This document shows, in pieces, positions 18,875 through 27,707 of a stretch of 64,000 bases of DNA. Where the stretch lies: positions 9,370,001 to 9,434,000 of the forward strand of contig NZ_CP127294.1 of assembly GCF_030285625.1 (NCBI RefSeq). The letters are read 5' to 3'. The notes below the pieces were generated by a model. It had not been told where the DNA came from, ran no database searches, and was given only the letters and a program-made list of their open reading frames with translations. The DNA comes from Amycolatopsis sp. 2-15 (lineage in GTDB: Bacteria; Actinomycetota; Actinomycetes; Mycobacteriales; Pseudonocardiaceae). Every line of letters starts with the position of its first letter. Positions within the stretch are counted from its first letter, which is position 1. The position numbers and the translations under genes are program-made.

Positions 18875-19244
18875 CGAGCGGTCCGATGACAGGCTGATCT
18901 GCCAGATGATTTCCGCCAGCACTCTCAAGTGCGGCCGTAGAGGCAGCGCTCACGTCGTTATGGAGTATGGCTCGCCGCAGTCAATCGGTCGTTGCTGGAT
19001 CCAAGTCGTCCCCATAGTCCCTATCGCGGACACACTCCTGCGCTGCTGACATCGCAATCCGTCGCGTTGCGTGAGCTGTGCTCAACGACGATGCGGTAGT
19101 CGCCTGCGGAAGGCGGTCCGATGTCGCACATCAGGCCTGGACGAGGCGTCGGGGCCCACCCGCCCCTTGACTACTGTTCTGGTTTCGCAGCTGGCGTAGT
19201 GCACTTATTCGAACCGAGCGGTATTCCTTGGTTCTGAACGGCTG
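18875..19244. other. gene-free low-GC stretch before the transposase remnant
   Basis: 370 bp without an ORF of real appearance on either strand, probably degraded IS or element DNA. No inverted-repeat IS end could be identified with confidence. Confidence 0.45.
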
Positions 19245-19528
19245 TCCACGCTGCTGGCGTTCTATAACTAGCCGGCCGAACACTGGATCACCTGCGCACG
19301 ACCAATCCGATCGAGGCGACCTTCGCACCGTGCGCCACCGCACCAGACTTCCCAAAGGGGGCCCGGCTCCCGCGGGCCGGGCTGGCCATGGCGTTTAAGC
19401 TCATCGAGTCCGCCCAGGCCCGCTGGCGCGCAGTGAACGCATCTCACCTCGTACGCTCTTCTCCGCGCAGGCGTTACTTCAACAACGGCCAGCTCGTCGA
19501 GCGGCTGGGAGAGGCGGTGGCCTCGTGA
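19245..19528 (+). pseudogene. IS256-family (Mutator-type) transposase C-terminal remnant
   Basis: From 19289 the frame reads H-L-R-T-T-N-P-I-E-A-T-F, then G-L-A-M-A-F-K-L-I-E-S-A-Q-A-R-W-R-A-V-N-A and F-N-N-G-Q-L-V-E-R, the classic C-terminus of IS256-type DDE transposases. Immediately upstream another frame gives L-L-A-F-Y and P-A-E-H-W-I, also from this family but separated by a TAG (19266-19268) and a 1-base deletion near 19288. The N-terminal catalytic domain is gone. It cannot move by itself. The stop overlaps the next start (GTGA). Confidence 0.85.
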
Positions 19529-19914
19529 GCACGCCATCCCACCCGACCAGCAGCACGCGTCAGTGGCCGACCGACAAGCTAACCGCGCTGCGACTCGGCC
19601 AGCGACTGGTCGCCGAGCGGCCAGTCTCTCGACCGGGCCGGCGAGCATTCATCGACATCACACCGCTCATCACCGCAGCGGACACGGAAGCCCGCCGCCA
19701 AGGCTGGAAACGAGCCGACCACGCCCGCACCTTCACACTCCAGCACTGGGACTACGCCGCTGACCGCCTCGACAGCTTCGACTACGACGTCGGCGCAATC
19801 CTGATCAAGACCGCGACCGTCGTCGGTGAACCGGACCTGACCTCCACCCTCGAAGCGTGGCACCTACACCCGGAACAATTCCTCTACCCCTGGCAGACCG
19901 GCGACCCACAGTAG
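19525..19914 (+). CDS. hypothetical protein
   Basis: 129 aa from a GTG overlapping the transposase stop. Soluble, Arg/Thr-rich N-terminus, then a compact C-terminal part with several aromatic residues (L-Q-H-W-D-Y-A-A-D, F-L-Y-P-W-Q). No family recognised. Coding bias is good, so it is probably real. Its start inside the IS relic suggests that the original 5' end may have been replaced. Confidence 0.55.
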   Translation: MSTPSHPTSSTRQWPTDKLTALRLGQRLVAERPVSRPGRRAFIDITPLITAADTEARRQGWKRADHARTFTLQHWDYAADRLDSFDYDVGAILIKTATVVGEPDLTSTLEAWHLHPEQFLYPWQTGDPQ

Positions 19915-20188
19915 CCACACGGGCCACCGGAATGTCGGGTCGGACAAACTCGCGCCCGATTGTCGCCCTGGATTCGTGTCGCAGGTCAGTGGCCTGTCCA
20001 GCTGGAGGGGACAACCGGGCGGGATCGGTTACGCTCCGCGGCGTTGCATCTAACACAACATCGATTCATCTAGTACAGGCAGGGGTGCTGACCAGCATCG
20101 CAGTCCGCTGCGGCCAACCGGCGGCACTGCCTGGTACGTTCCTTGACCAGCGAAGACCCGGTGGAAACCGAGTGCATCAATGTTGCAT

Positions 20189-21106
20189 CTACTCGAATAA
20201 ATCGTGAACGCGCACGACGGCCACTCGATGCCGGTATCGGCCCAGTTCGAAGGCTCGGTCCGCGCGTGCTTCGACCACCACGCCGGGTTCGACTGGCCAG
20301 TACGTGAAGTCCTCGGAACCGAGGCGGCCGGCGAGAATCCCGGAGGCTCGCTGCGGTCCGCTCTCGGTGAGCCGAAGCCGACCGGCCAGCGACGCAAGCG
20401 CTGTCCGTGACAGCGGCCCCGACAGACCGACCGCACGCACCCGCCCGCGCCGGTCGGTCTGGCCGAGCACCAGCGCGGTTGGCCGGGCGGGGCTGCCGGT
20501 CACGCCGAGCACAACGGCGTCGATGTCGTCGTAGTGGCGCACCTTCACCCACCCGGCGCGGCCACCGCGCAGCGGGTACCGGCTGGCCAGTGGCTTCGCC
20601 ACGGCCCCCTCGATACCGACGGCCGCCTGGTCTGCACTGATCCACTCCCGACCCTGGGCGACATCAAGCGTTGAGATCATCAGCTGCACGCCGGCGTTGC
20701 CCGCGCCAACCACTGCGGCCAGCCGCTCACGCCGGCGCGACAGCGGCCACAACCGCAGGTCACGGCCGCGAGCACCGAGCAAGTCGAACGCCACGAACAC
20801 GACGGCGATGCCCTCGGCGCGGCGCCGGCCCGGGCCGTACCCGAGCGCTGCGAACTCCAGCCGACCCTGCCGGTATGCGCACAACTCGCCGTCGAACACC
20901 ACCCGGCCCAGCGCAGCCGCCGACTCGAGAATCCCCGGGAACCGGTCCGTCAGGTCACCGCCAGTGCGGGACTGCAGCACCCAACCCGGCACGTGCACCA
21001 CACACCGCCACCCATCCAGCTTCGGCGAGTACTCAAACGCGCCCGTGGGCAGCACCGCGGCCGGTTCGACCACAGCGAGCCTCAGCGGCAGTTCCGGCAC
21101 GGGCAT
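20189..21106 (-). CDS. ATP-dependent DNA ligase (LigC/LigD-like adenylation plus OB domains)
   Basis: 305 aa. Nucleotidyltransferase motifs in order: motif I K-L-D-G-W-R (adenylated Lys) near residue 32, motif III F-D-G-E-L near 75, motif IV V-A-F-D-L-L near 108, motif V E-G-A-V-A-K-P near 175 and W-V-K-V-R near 195, then an OB-fold tail. It seals nicks with ATP; such stand-alone ligases act in bacterial end-joining and repair, and here it may serve the element. No Ku gene is nearby. ATG at 21106 is chosen because longer starts run into the divergent gene at 21159. Confidence 0.85.
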   Translation of the reverse strand: MPVPELPLRLAVVEPAAVLPTGAFEYSPKLDGWRCVVHVPGWVLQSRTGGDLTDRFPGILESAAALGRVVFDGELCAYRQGRLEFAALGYGPGRRRAEGIAVVFVAFDLLGARGRDLRLWPLSRRRERLAAVVGAGNAGVQLMISTLDVAQGREWISADQAAVGIEGAVAKPLASRYPLRGGRAGWVKVRHYDDIDAVVLGVTGSPARPTALVLGQTDRRGRVRAVGLSGPLSRTALASLAGRLRLTESGPQRASGILAGRLGSEDFTYWPVEPGVVVEARADRAFELGRYRHRVAVVRVHDLFE

Positions 21107-21158
21107 GTGTCCATCGTGAACCCCGTTGACCAGCGGCGCAGCCCGTAGCATCGCACGC

Positions 21159-21521
21159 ATGTTCGAAGCTCGGCGACCTAGCAGTGAGTTCGGCAGCACG
21201 GACCTCCCGGTGCGGCCGGCGCTGCGGCACGAGCTGAACCCCGACGGGTCGCTCACCATCCACCCACCCCGGCACTGCCCGCGCCAGCACCCCGTGCCCG
21301 ACTCGGGCTCGTTCTCGTGGATCGTGGCACTGCACCTGCACGCGCTCGACTGCCACCGTTGCCGCGACGAGGGCAACACCGAGCACCAGTGGGCCCTCAT
21401 CGACCCCGCCTACGAACAGGCCGACGTGGAGGAGGCCACGAGGGCGGGGTTAGAACTCCTCGTCGTGCCCCCAGACGAGGGAGCCAGACCCGGCCGGATC
21501 GAACTGCACCTGGACGGCTAA
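21159..21521 (+). CDS. hypothetical protein with Cys/His cluster
   Basis: 120 aa from the ATG at 21159. Central part has H-C-P near residue 39, then H-L-H-A-L-D-C-H-R-C-R near residues 58-68, a spacing that could bind a metal. The C-terminus is acidic. It begins 53 bp from the divergent ligase start, so the two share a promoter region, and no ribosome site is visible upstream (possibly leaderless). No family recognised. Confidence 0.6.
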   Translation: MFEARRPSSEFGSTDLPVRPALRHELNPDGSLTIHPPRHCPRQHPVPDSGSFSWIVALHLHALDCHRCRDEGNTEHQWALIDPAYEQADVEEATRAGLELLVVPPDEGARPGRIELHLDG

Positions 21522-21632
21522 GCGATCGGTGCAGCCACCCTCGCCGTGTGTCCCCGCCGACGAGCACACCGCACTCGACCACGCCCGCCTCGGGCAGAAC
21601 GAGAACCCCGGATGGACACAGGAGATCGCCGC

Positions 21633-21842
21633 ATGAGCACACGACTGAACCTCCACGCCCGCGAGCAGCTGCGCGCCGCCGGGATCAGCCAAGCCCAATG
21701 GGCACGGCAGTACTTCGGGGACGGCCGGTGGCACGGCGACGAGTGCGGATGCCCCGACGATCGCTGCATCGGCTTCCACCACGACGCCGAAGACGACTGC
21801 GGATGCCTGCCCGCGTTGCTGGACGAGAACGGAGGCCGCTGA
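21633..21842 (+). CDS. small Cys-rich protein coupled to the C5 methyltransferase
   Basis: 69 aa from the ATG at 21633 with AGGAGA upstream. N-terminal half resembles a short helix-turn-helix-like stretch (A-A-G-I-S-Q-A-Q-W-A-R-Q-Y); the C-terminal half has C-G-C-P-D-D-R-C, F-H-H-D and D-C-G-C, a likely zinc site. The stop overlaps the methyltransferase start (TGATG), so the two are translationally coupled. Function unknown; a partner or regulator of the methyltransferase is possible. Confidence 0.65.
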   Translation: MSTRLNLHAREQLRAAGISQAQWARQYFGDGRWHGDECGCPDDRCIGFHHDAEDDCGCLPALLDENGGR

Positions 21843-23493
21843 TGTACACGATGACCGACCTGTTCTGCGGCGCCGGCGGCTCCGGGCTCGGGGCCACGTC
21901 GGTGCCTGGGGTGGAGCTGCGGATGGCGGCGAACCACAGCCCGCGCGCGATCGAGACCCACGAGACGAACTTCCCCGACTGCAAGCACGACTGCGCGGAT
22001 ATCTCGCAGGTGGTGCCGCGGCGTTACGAGCGGACCAACATCTTGTGGGCCTCCCCGGAGTGCACGAACCACTCGATCGCCAAGGGCCGCCGCCGCGCCG
22101 CGCCGGGGCAGGCGTCGCTGTTCGACGACGAGGTGCCCGATCACGTGGCCGAGCGGTCACGGGCGACGATGTGGGACGTGCCGCGCTTCGCCGAGGCCCA
22201 CCGCTACGACGTAGTGATCGTGGAGAACGTGGTCGACGCGGTGAAGTGGGAGCCGTTCCGGGCGTGGCTGCTGGCGATGGACTCCTACGGCTACGACCAC
22301 CACATCGTGTCGCTGAACTCGATGCACGCCCCCGCGATCGCCGCGCCGCGGGCGCCTCAGAGCCGGGACCGGATGTACGTGGTGTTCTGGCGCAAGGGAA
22401 ACCCGCGCCCGAACCTCGACATCCGCCCGCAGGCCTACTGCCCGGCCTGCGACATGGTCGTCGAGGCGGTGCAGTCGTTCAAACCGGGCCGCGAGGTCGG
22501 CCGCTACCGGCAGCAGTACGTGTACCGGTGCCCGCGCTTCGCCAAGTGCAAGACCGTGGTTGAGCCGTTCGCGCTGCCGGCGGCGGCGGTGATCGACTGG
22601 TCCAACCAGGGCCAGAGGATCGGGGACCGCGACAAGCCGCTGTCGGACAAGACCCTTGCGCGCATCGAGGCCGGGCTGGCCCGCTACGGCCGGCCGATGA
22701 CGTTCGAGGCCACCGGCAACACCTTCGTGCGCCCGGGCTCCGGGTACGCGCGGGCGTGGCCGGCGGACTGGCCCACCGCGACGCTGACGACCTCACACAC
22801 CCGGGCGCTGCTCGTGCCCAGCGGCGGCACCCGCAACGAAGACGCCCGCCCGGTGGGCGAGCCGTTCCGCACCCGCACCACCAGCGAGTGGGAGGCCTGC
22901 TGGTGCCGCTGGAGGGCCGCGAGGGCAAACAGGCCGCGTCCACCGGGATGCCGATGCGCACGCAGACCGCACGGCACGAGACGGCGCTGGTGGTGCCCTA
23001 CTACTCGACCGGCGTCGCGCACCCCGCCGACGTGCGGGCGATGCCGACGATGACCACAGTGGACACCGCCGGGCTGGCGTTCGTGGCCGAGCTGCGCGGC
23101 GGCGGCTCGACCGCGCGCGACGTGCGCGAGCCGCTGGCGACGGTGTGCGCGTCGGGCAATCACCACATGCTTGTGCGCCACAACTCCAGCCGCGGCCCGG
23201 GCGGAGAGATGTGCACCCCGGTCGCCGAACCCGCCCGCAAACTCACCACCACCGGGCACCAGTCCCTCGTCGGCTGGCCCGCAGCGGCGCCGGCGGTGGA
23301 GGACTGCTCGTTCCGGATGCTCACCGTTCCCGAGGTCCAGGCCGCCATGGCCTTCACCCCCGACTACGTCATCACCGGGAACAAGCGCGAAGCCATCCGC
23401 CAGCTCGGCAACGGCGTCACCCCGCCCGCCGCCGAATGGCTCGTCACCGCCGCCGTCGACTCGCTCGAACGCACCACCCGCCGCGCCGCCTGA
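21842..23493 (+). pseudogene. C5 cytosine-specific DNA methyltransferase, frameshifted
   Basis: Motif I is D-L-F-C-G-A-G-G-S-G-L-G at the N-terminus, the catalytic motif IV reads S-P-E-C-T-N-H-S (P-E-C in place of the common P-C-Q, still with the nucleophilic Cys), motif VI is E-N-V and motif VIII is Q-S-R-D-R. The frame from 21842 runs to 23053, but family features continue in another frame (22756-23493) ending with motif X G-N-G-V-T-P-P-A-A. Restoring one missing base near 22885-22900 gives one protein of about 550 aa. The region between holds roughly six degenerate 33-35-residue repeats, probably the target-recognition domain. No restriction endonuclease gene is adjacent. Confidence 0.85.
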
Positions 23494-23627
23494 CACCGCA
23501 CCCGTTGCGGTCGCTGTCGTCGCGCTTGCTCGATGGGAGATCCCCATTGTTCGTCTCGGACACCCGGCTGTGTCATCGCAAGACGTTGCCGCGGGCGATC
23601 GCGCCGGTGACCGGTGTGATCAGAACG

Positions 23628-23984
23628 CTACGGTCGGAGCCGTTCGAGCTGAGGATCGTAGCAAACCAATCCGTGGTCCGCAGCGAGTTGAGCAGCCCAG
23701 GCGGAGACCTCCTCACACCTGCTCCACACCATCGGGAAGTAGATCAACGGTCCGACTGCCTCGGTAAGCAGCGGCGAGGTCGACCAAGGGCTGTCTTCGC
23801 CGTCTTGCTCGCTGATATCCGGGTAGCGATCGAGCAGCGCCGAGACGAAAGCACGGATGCGGTCCGAGGGTGGTTCCTGAACGTCGGACTCGATGTGGCG
23901 CTCATACAGCAAACCAAAAGCGTCGCCGGCCGCCTGGTCACTGGGCGGACGGTCGCCCTCCCACACCGCCAAGTCATAACTCAT
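23628..23984 (-). CDS. conserved hypothetical protein (M-S-Y-D-L-A-V-W-E type)
   Basis: 118 aa from the ATG at 23984. Begins M-S-Y-D-L-A-V-W-E-G, contains D-R-Y-P-D-I near residue 55 and ends with H-G-L-V-C-Y-D-P-Q. I recall this as a common actinobacterial small-protein type without assigned function. It is acidic, soluble and opposite in orientation to its neighbours. An immunity-like role is only a guess. Confidence 0.7.
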   Translation of the reverse strand: MSYDLAVWEGDRPPSDQAAGDAFGLLYERHIESDVQEPPSDRIRAFVSALLDRYPDISEQDGEDSPWSTSPLLTEAVGPLIYFPMVWSRCEEVSAWAAQLAADHGLVCYDPQLERLRP

Positions 23985-24175
23985 ACGTGGAGCATGCCAG
24001 CGGCACCGCGCACATTCATCAGCACCCACGCGAGCACCTGCACTGCCTACTCAGCTGGTGAGCCGCGCTCGCCGCGATGCTGCCCCGCCGTCAGGCCGAG
24101 CAACTCACGCTCTTGGACGACACGGCGGCCTGACCACCTCGCGCGCTCCGCTGCACTGCTCGATTGGAGATCCTC

Positions 24176-25759
24176 ATGTCCAGCCAGCCGAATCCAGGCC
24201 GCCCGCTGTGGGCGGTGAATGCCGAAGGGCGTCCGCGCGTGCGGGTCGGGGAGGACCCCGAGGCGATCCGCGTGCTCACCGACGCGGTGAACCGCCGGAT
24301 CATCCCCGAGACCTACGTCTCGGACGGGGCTCCGGTGGTGGTCGAGGAGATTTCCGGGGCCGCCGACCCCGCCACCGCCGAAGACGACGTCGCACTGCCG
24401 ATCGTCGCCTCGGTGCTCAAGCCGCCCCTGCTGGCCGGGTTGCTGGCCGAGCATGCGGAGGTGTTCCGGCCGAAGAAGGTCGGCGAGAACTGGGTGGACA
24501 CCGAGGTGACCCCGCCCGGGCCCGTGCTGGGAGCCGTTTTGGCGCGCCAGTCCTGGCCCGGGCTGCCGGTCTTGCGACGCATCATCTCCACCCCCGTGCT
24601 GCGCCCGGACGGCACCCTGCTGCAGGAACCCGGCTACGACCCGGCGACCGGGTTCTACCTCGCCGGCAACCACCACCTCGCCCCGATCCCGGACCACCCG
24701 ACACCACAGGAAGTCGCGCAGGCCCGCGAGTTCCTGTTCGAACGGTTCCTGCGCGACTTCCCGTGGCGCACCGACGCCGACCGCGCGAACTACCTCGCCC
24801 TGCTGGTCACACCGCTGATCCGGCCGTTCACCCGCGCGCTGTCCCCGTTCGGGATGATCGAGGCCTCCATGCCCGGCTCCGGCAAGACCATCCTCGCCGG
24901 CTGCGTCGGACTCCTGGTCGGACAGCGGGTGCTGACCTGGACCGACTCCGAAGACGAACTCCGGAAATCGATCACAACGGTGCTGTCCGACGCCGTCGGG
25001 GTGATCGTGTTCGACAACCTCGCCGAAGGCGCCGTCGTCGACTCCGCCGTGCTCGCCCGCCTGGTCACCGAACGGACCTGGTCCGACCGCAAGCTCGGCA
25101 CCAACGCCGCCGCGACGTTCCCGAACGACCGGCTGTGGCTCGCGACCGGGAACAACCTGCGCACCGGCGGCGACATGGCGTCCCGGTCGGTGTGGGTGCG
25201 GCTCGACCCGAACTGCCCCCGCCCCGAAACCCGCACCGGGTTCACCATCCCCAACCTCGACACCTGGATCCTCGACCCCGCCAACCGCGCCACCGTGCTA
25301 CGCCACGTCCTGATCCTGATCCTCGACTGGACCGCCCACGGCGCTTCACCGGCCACCGCGGTCCCGCAGATGCGCCAGTTCACCCCCTGGGCCCGACACC
25401 TCGGCGGGTTCCTCGAACACCACGGCGTGCGCGGGTTCCTCACCAACGCCGACGCCACCCGCGACCTCGACGACGAAGACGCCGAATGGCGATCGTTCTT
25501 CCTCACCTGGGAGGAGCTCCACGGCGACCGACACATGACCGCACAGGACCTGCGGATCAGCGGCGAACCCACCGCCGGCACCGACCCCTGGGCCGGGACA
25601 TTCCCGGTCACGCCCTCCGGAAAGCCGCTCACCACCAAGAGCCTCGGCAGGAAGCTGGCAGGGCAGGTGGACCGCTGGCACACCGACGTCGTGTTACGCA
25701 GCGAAGTCGACAGCCACCGCAACTGCAAAACCTACTGGGTAGTACGCAACGACTCCTAG
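24176..25759 (+). CDS. P-loop ATPase, probable replication protein of the element
   Basis: 527 aa from the ATG at 24176 with GGAGA upstream. The N-terminal 200 residues are unrecognised. An ATPase core follows: Walker A S-M-P-G-S-G-K-T near residue 233, Walker B-like V-I-V-F-D-N-L near 278 and sensor-like A-T-G-N-N-L near 322. This pattern fits phage/plasmid helicase-like ATPases that load on origins. It lies immediately before an iteron array and ahead of xis and int, the usual place of a Rep gene in actinobacterial integrative elements. No primase domain is visible. The replication role is inferred from context. Confidence 0.7.
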   Translation: MSSQPNPGRPLWAVNAEGRPRVRVGEDPEAIRVLTDAVNRRIIPETYVSDGAPVVVEEISGAADPATAEDDVALPIVASVLKPPLLAGLLAEHAEVFRPKKVGENWVDTEVTPPGPVLGAVLARQSWPGLPVLRRIISTPVLRPDGTLLQEPGYDPATGFYLAGNHHLAPIPDHPTPQEVAQAREFLFERFLRDFPWRTDADRANYLALLVTPLIRPFTRALSPFGMIEASMPGSGKTILAGCVGLLVGQRVLTWTDSEDELRKSITTVLSDAVGVIVFDNLAEGAVVDSAVLARLVTERTWSDRKLGTNAAATFPNDRLWLATGNNLRTGGDMASRSVWVRLDPNCPRPETRTGFTIPNLDTWILDPANRATVLRHVLILILDWTAHGASPATAVPQMRQFTPWARHLGGFLEHHGVRGFLTNADATRDLDDEDAEWRSFFLTWEELHGDRHMTAQDLRISGEPTAGTDPWAGTFPVTPSGKPLTTKSLGRKLAGQVDRWHTDVVLRSEVDSHRNCKTYWVVRNDS

Positions 25760-25774
25760 AGCAACCGCCAAAAG

Positions 25775-25982
25775 AAACCCGCAAACCCGCAAAAGATCTT
25801 GTTGTAACTCTCTCACCAGGGAAAACAAGGTCTGACAGGGTTGCGGGTTTGTTCGATCATGAATCCCTCCAAACCCGCAAACCCGCGGGTTTGCGGGTTT
25901 CTCCCACCACCCCCGGATGAGAAACCCGCAAGCAAAACCCCAGGTCAACGGCCACTTTGCGGGTTTGCGGGTTTGCGGGTTT
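25775..25982. repeat. iteron array with a 30-bp palindrome, candidate element origin
   Basis: Octamer AAACCCGC (or its complement GCGGGTTT) occurs 11 times: forward at 25775, 25783, 25871, 25879, 25922; reverse at 25843, 25885, 25893, 25959, 25967, 25975. Several copies are directly tandem (8-bp period). Positions 25871-25900 form a perfect 30-bp palindrome made of two forward and two reverse octamers. Location right after the Rep-like ATPase gene fits a replication origin or an autoregulatory Rep-binding region. Confidence 0.7.
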
Positions 25983-26340
25983 CTCCACGGCCCCGACGCC
26001 CCAGACCCGCCAAAGCCGCACCCCCCACCTGCCAGCACACAGCCGCCACGACCACGCACCGTGAGCAGAAAGGAACATCAGTTCGGACGAGACAGCAGAA
26101 GCCGCCGAGGTCGTCACGCTCGTTCCGCGACCTGCACTCAACCCCCAACCACGAATCCTGCTGACGGTCGAACAAGCCGCAGAACGACTGCCCGGTGGAG
26201 TCGCTCGGATGGCGGCTGTGCCCACCCCTCTCTGCCAGCCTGCCAGCCCGGCAGGCATCCAACGTAACCGCCCTGTCGTCTCGCAGCCGGCGCCGCCCGG
26301 CCATCTCGTCATGCCCGCTCGATCCGAAAGGTTCACCACC
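25983..26340 (+). other. intergenic region with a decayed excisionase-like start
   Basis: In the frame that later becomes xis, 26080-26205 reads T-L-V-P-R-P-A-L-N-P-Q-P-R and R-I-L-L-T-V-E-Q-A-A-E-R-L, which resembles the start of an HTH_17 excisionase. The following sequence has lost the helix-turn-helix. AGAAAGGAAC precedes it, but no standard start codon is in frame. Probably a relic of a second xis-like gene. Confidence 0.4.
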
Positions 26341-26547
26341 ATGAGCACCGCTCCCACCGAGCATGAACCGCTGCTGTTGCGAGTCGAAGAGGCCGCCCGC
26401 TTGCTCAGCATCGGCCGAACTCGCGTCTACGACCTGGTCCGCAGTGGAGCGCTGAAGTCCGTGAAGGTCTTCGGCGCCCGGCGGATCCCGCGCGTCTCGA
26501 TCGACAGCTACATCGCCACCCTGATGCAGGAATCGGAGGCCGCCTGA
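26341..26547 (+). CDS. xis: excisionase / HTH_17 DNA-binding protein
   Basis: 68 aa from the ATG at 26341 with AAAGG upstream. Single MerR-like winged HTH: L-L-R-V-E-E-A-A-R-L-L-S-I-G-R-T-R-V-Y followed by the wing R-R-I-P-R-V-S. These small proteins bend attachment-site DNA and turn the integrase toward excision. The stop overlaps the integrase start (TGATG), so they are translated together. Confidence 0.85.
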   Translation: MSTAPTEHEPLLLRVEEAARLLSIGRTRVYDLVRSGALKSVKVFGARRIPRVSIDSYIATLMQESEAA

Positions 26548-27707
26548 TGCCACGCCGCGCCGCGAACGGCCTGGGAACCATCGTCAAGCGGGCGGACGGC
26601 CGCTACCAGGCCGCCGTCTACGTGCTCACCACGACCGGTGAGCGCAAACGCAAGTTCGTCTACGGGAAGACCTGGGAGGAGGTCAACGACAAGCGAGTCG
26701 AGATGCTCGACAACAACCGCAAGGGCGTCCCGTCGATCTCCTCGAACATGAAGCTCGGGGACTACCTCGACTATTGGCTGGAGGAGATCATCAAGGTCGA
26801 CCGCGGGCCGTCGACCTACTCCGGCTACGAGATCGTCGTCCGCCGCTACATCAAGAAGCATCTGGGGACCAAACGGCTCAATGCGCTGACCCCCGCGCAC
26901 GTCCGGGCGTTCGTGGCGAAGCTGCGGAAGGAAAAGACGGTCCTGGGCAAGCCTCTTTCGGACCGGTACGTGCAGAACGTGTTCGAAACGCTGCGCAGCG
27001 CGCTTAGCGCCGCGATGCGCGAGGAGCTGATCGGCCGCAACGTGGCCCGGCTGGTCGAGACGCCCTCGCGCGGTTCCTTCGAGGTGGAGCCGCTTTCGGA
27101 GGTGCAGGCCAGGGCGTTCGTGAAGGTGGCAGCCGAGCACTGGCTGTACGCCCTCTGGCTGATCCTGATCACCAGCGGCCTGCGCAAGGGCGAGGTCCTG
27201 GGCCTCGCCTGGTCCGACATCGACATGGAAACCGGCGCGTTCCGTGTCCGGCGGACCGTCCAGCGGGTGCGCGGCCGGCTGGAGTTCGGGAAGACGAAGA
27301 CGAAGAAGTCCACCCGTTCGCTCTACCTCGGCCGCGTCTGCCTCGCCGCGCTGGCCCGGCACCGGGAGGAGACCGCAAAGCGCCTGAGTTCGACGCTGAA
27401 CCCCGCGCCGGGTCAGCCGGATGACCTGATCTTCGTGACCAGCTCGGGGCGGGTGTTCGAGCCGAGGAACGTCAACACGATGCTCCAGCGGCTGCTACGC
27501 CACGCTGGGCTCGATCCAGCACGCGTGCATGACTTGCGTCACACCGCAGCCACGCTGCTGCTGATGGACGGCGCCACGATCCGGGAGGTGATGGAGCAGC
27601 TGGGCCACGCGTCGATCGCGACGACCGCCAACATCTACGGGCACGTCTTGGACGACGCCAAGCGCAGGATGGCAGCCCGGATGGACCGGCTGGCGGACGA
27701 CGACTGA
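26547..27707 (+). CDS. int: tyrosine-type site-specific integrase
   Basis: 386 aa, full-length phage/AICE type. Arm-binding AP2-like N-terminus (G-L-G-T-I-V-K-R-A-D-G-R-Y, residues 8-55), SAM-like core-binding domain (about 65-165) and a C-terminal catalytic domain with the first Arg in T-S-G-L-R-K-G-E (near 214), H-D-L-R-H-T (near 329), G-H-A-S (near 353) and nucleophile Tyr in N-I-Y-G-H (near 363). It recombines the element into the 3' half of tRNA-Val. All catalytic residues are present, so it looks functional. A strong terminator and the tRNA follow. Confidence 0.96.
   Translation: MPRRAANGLGTIVKRADGRYQAAVYVLTTTGERKRKFVYGKTWEEVNDKRVEMLDNNRKGVPSISSNMKLGDYLDYWLEEIIKVDRGPSTYSGYEIVVRRYIKKHLGTKRLNALTPAHVRAFVAKLRKEKTVLGKPLSDRYVQNVFETLRSALSAAMREELIGRNVARLVETPSRGSFEVEPLSEVQARAFVKVAAEHWLYALWLILITSGLRKGEVLGLAWSDIDMETGAFRVRRTVQRVRGRLEFGKTKTKKSTRSLYLGRVCLAALARHREETAKRLSSTLNPAPGQPDDLIFVTSSGRVFEPRNVNTMLQRLLRHAGLDPARVHDLRHTAATLLLMDGATIREVMEQLGHASIATTANIYGHVLDDAKRRMAARMDRLADDD

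Noticed and set aside
25860..25990. CRISPR array in the GC-rich repeats
   Set aside because: Repeats are 8 bp, tandem or inverted, without spacers of uniform size; no cas genes in the window.
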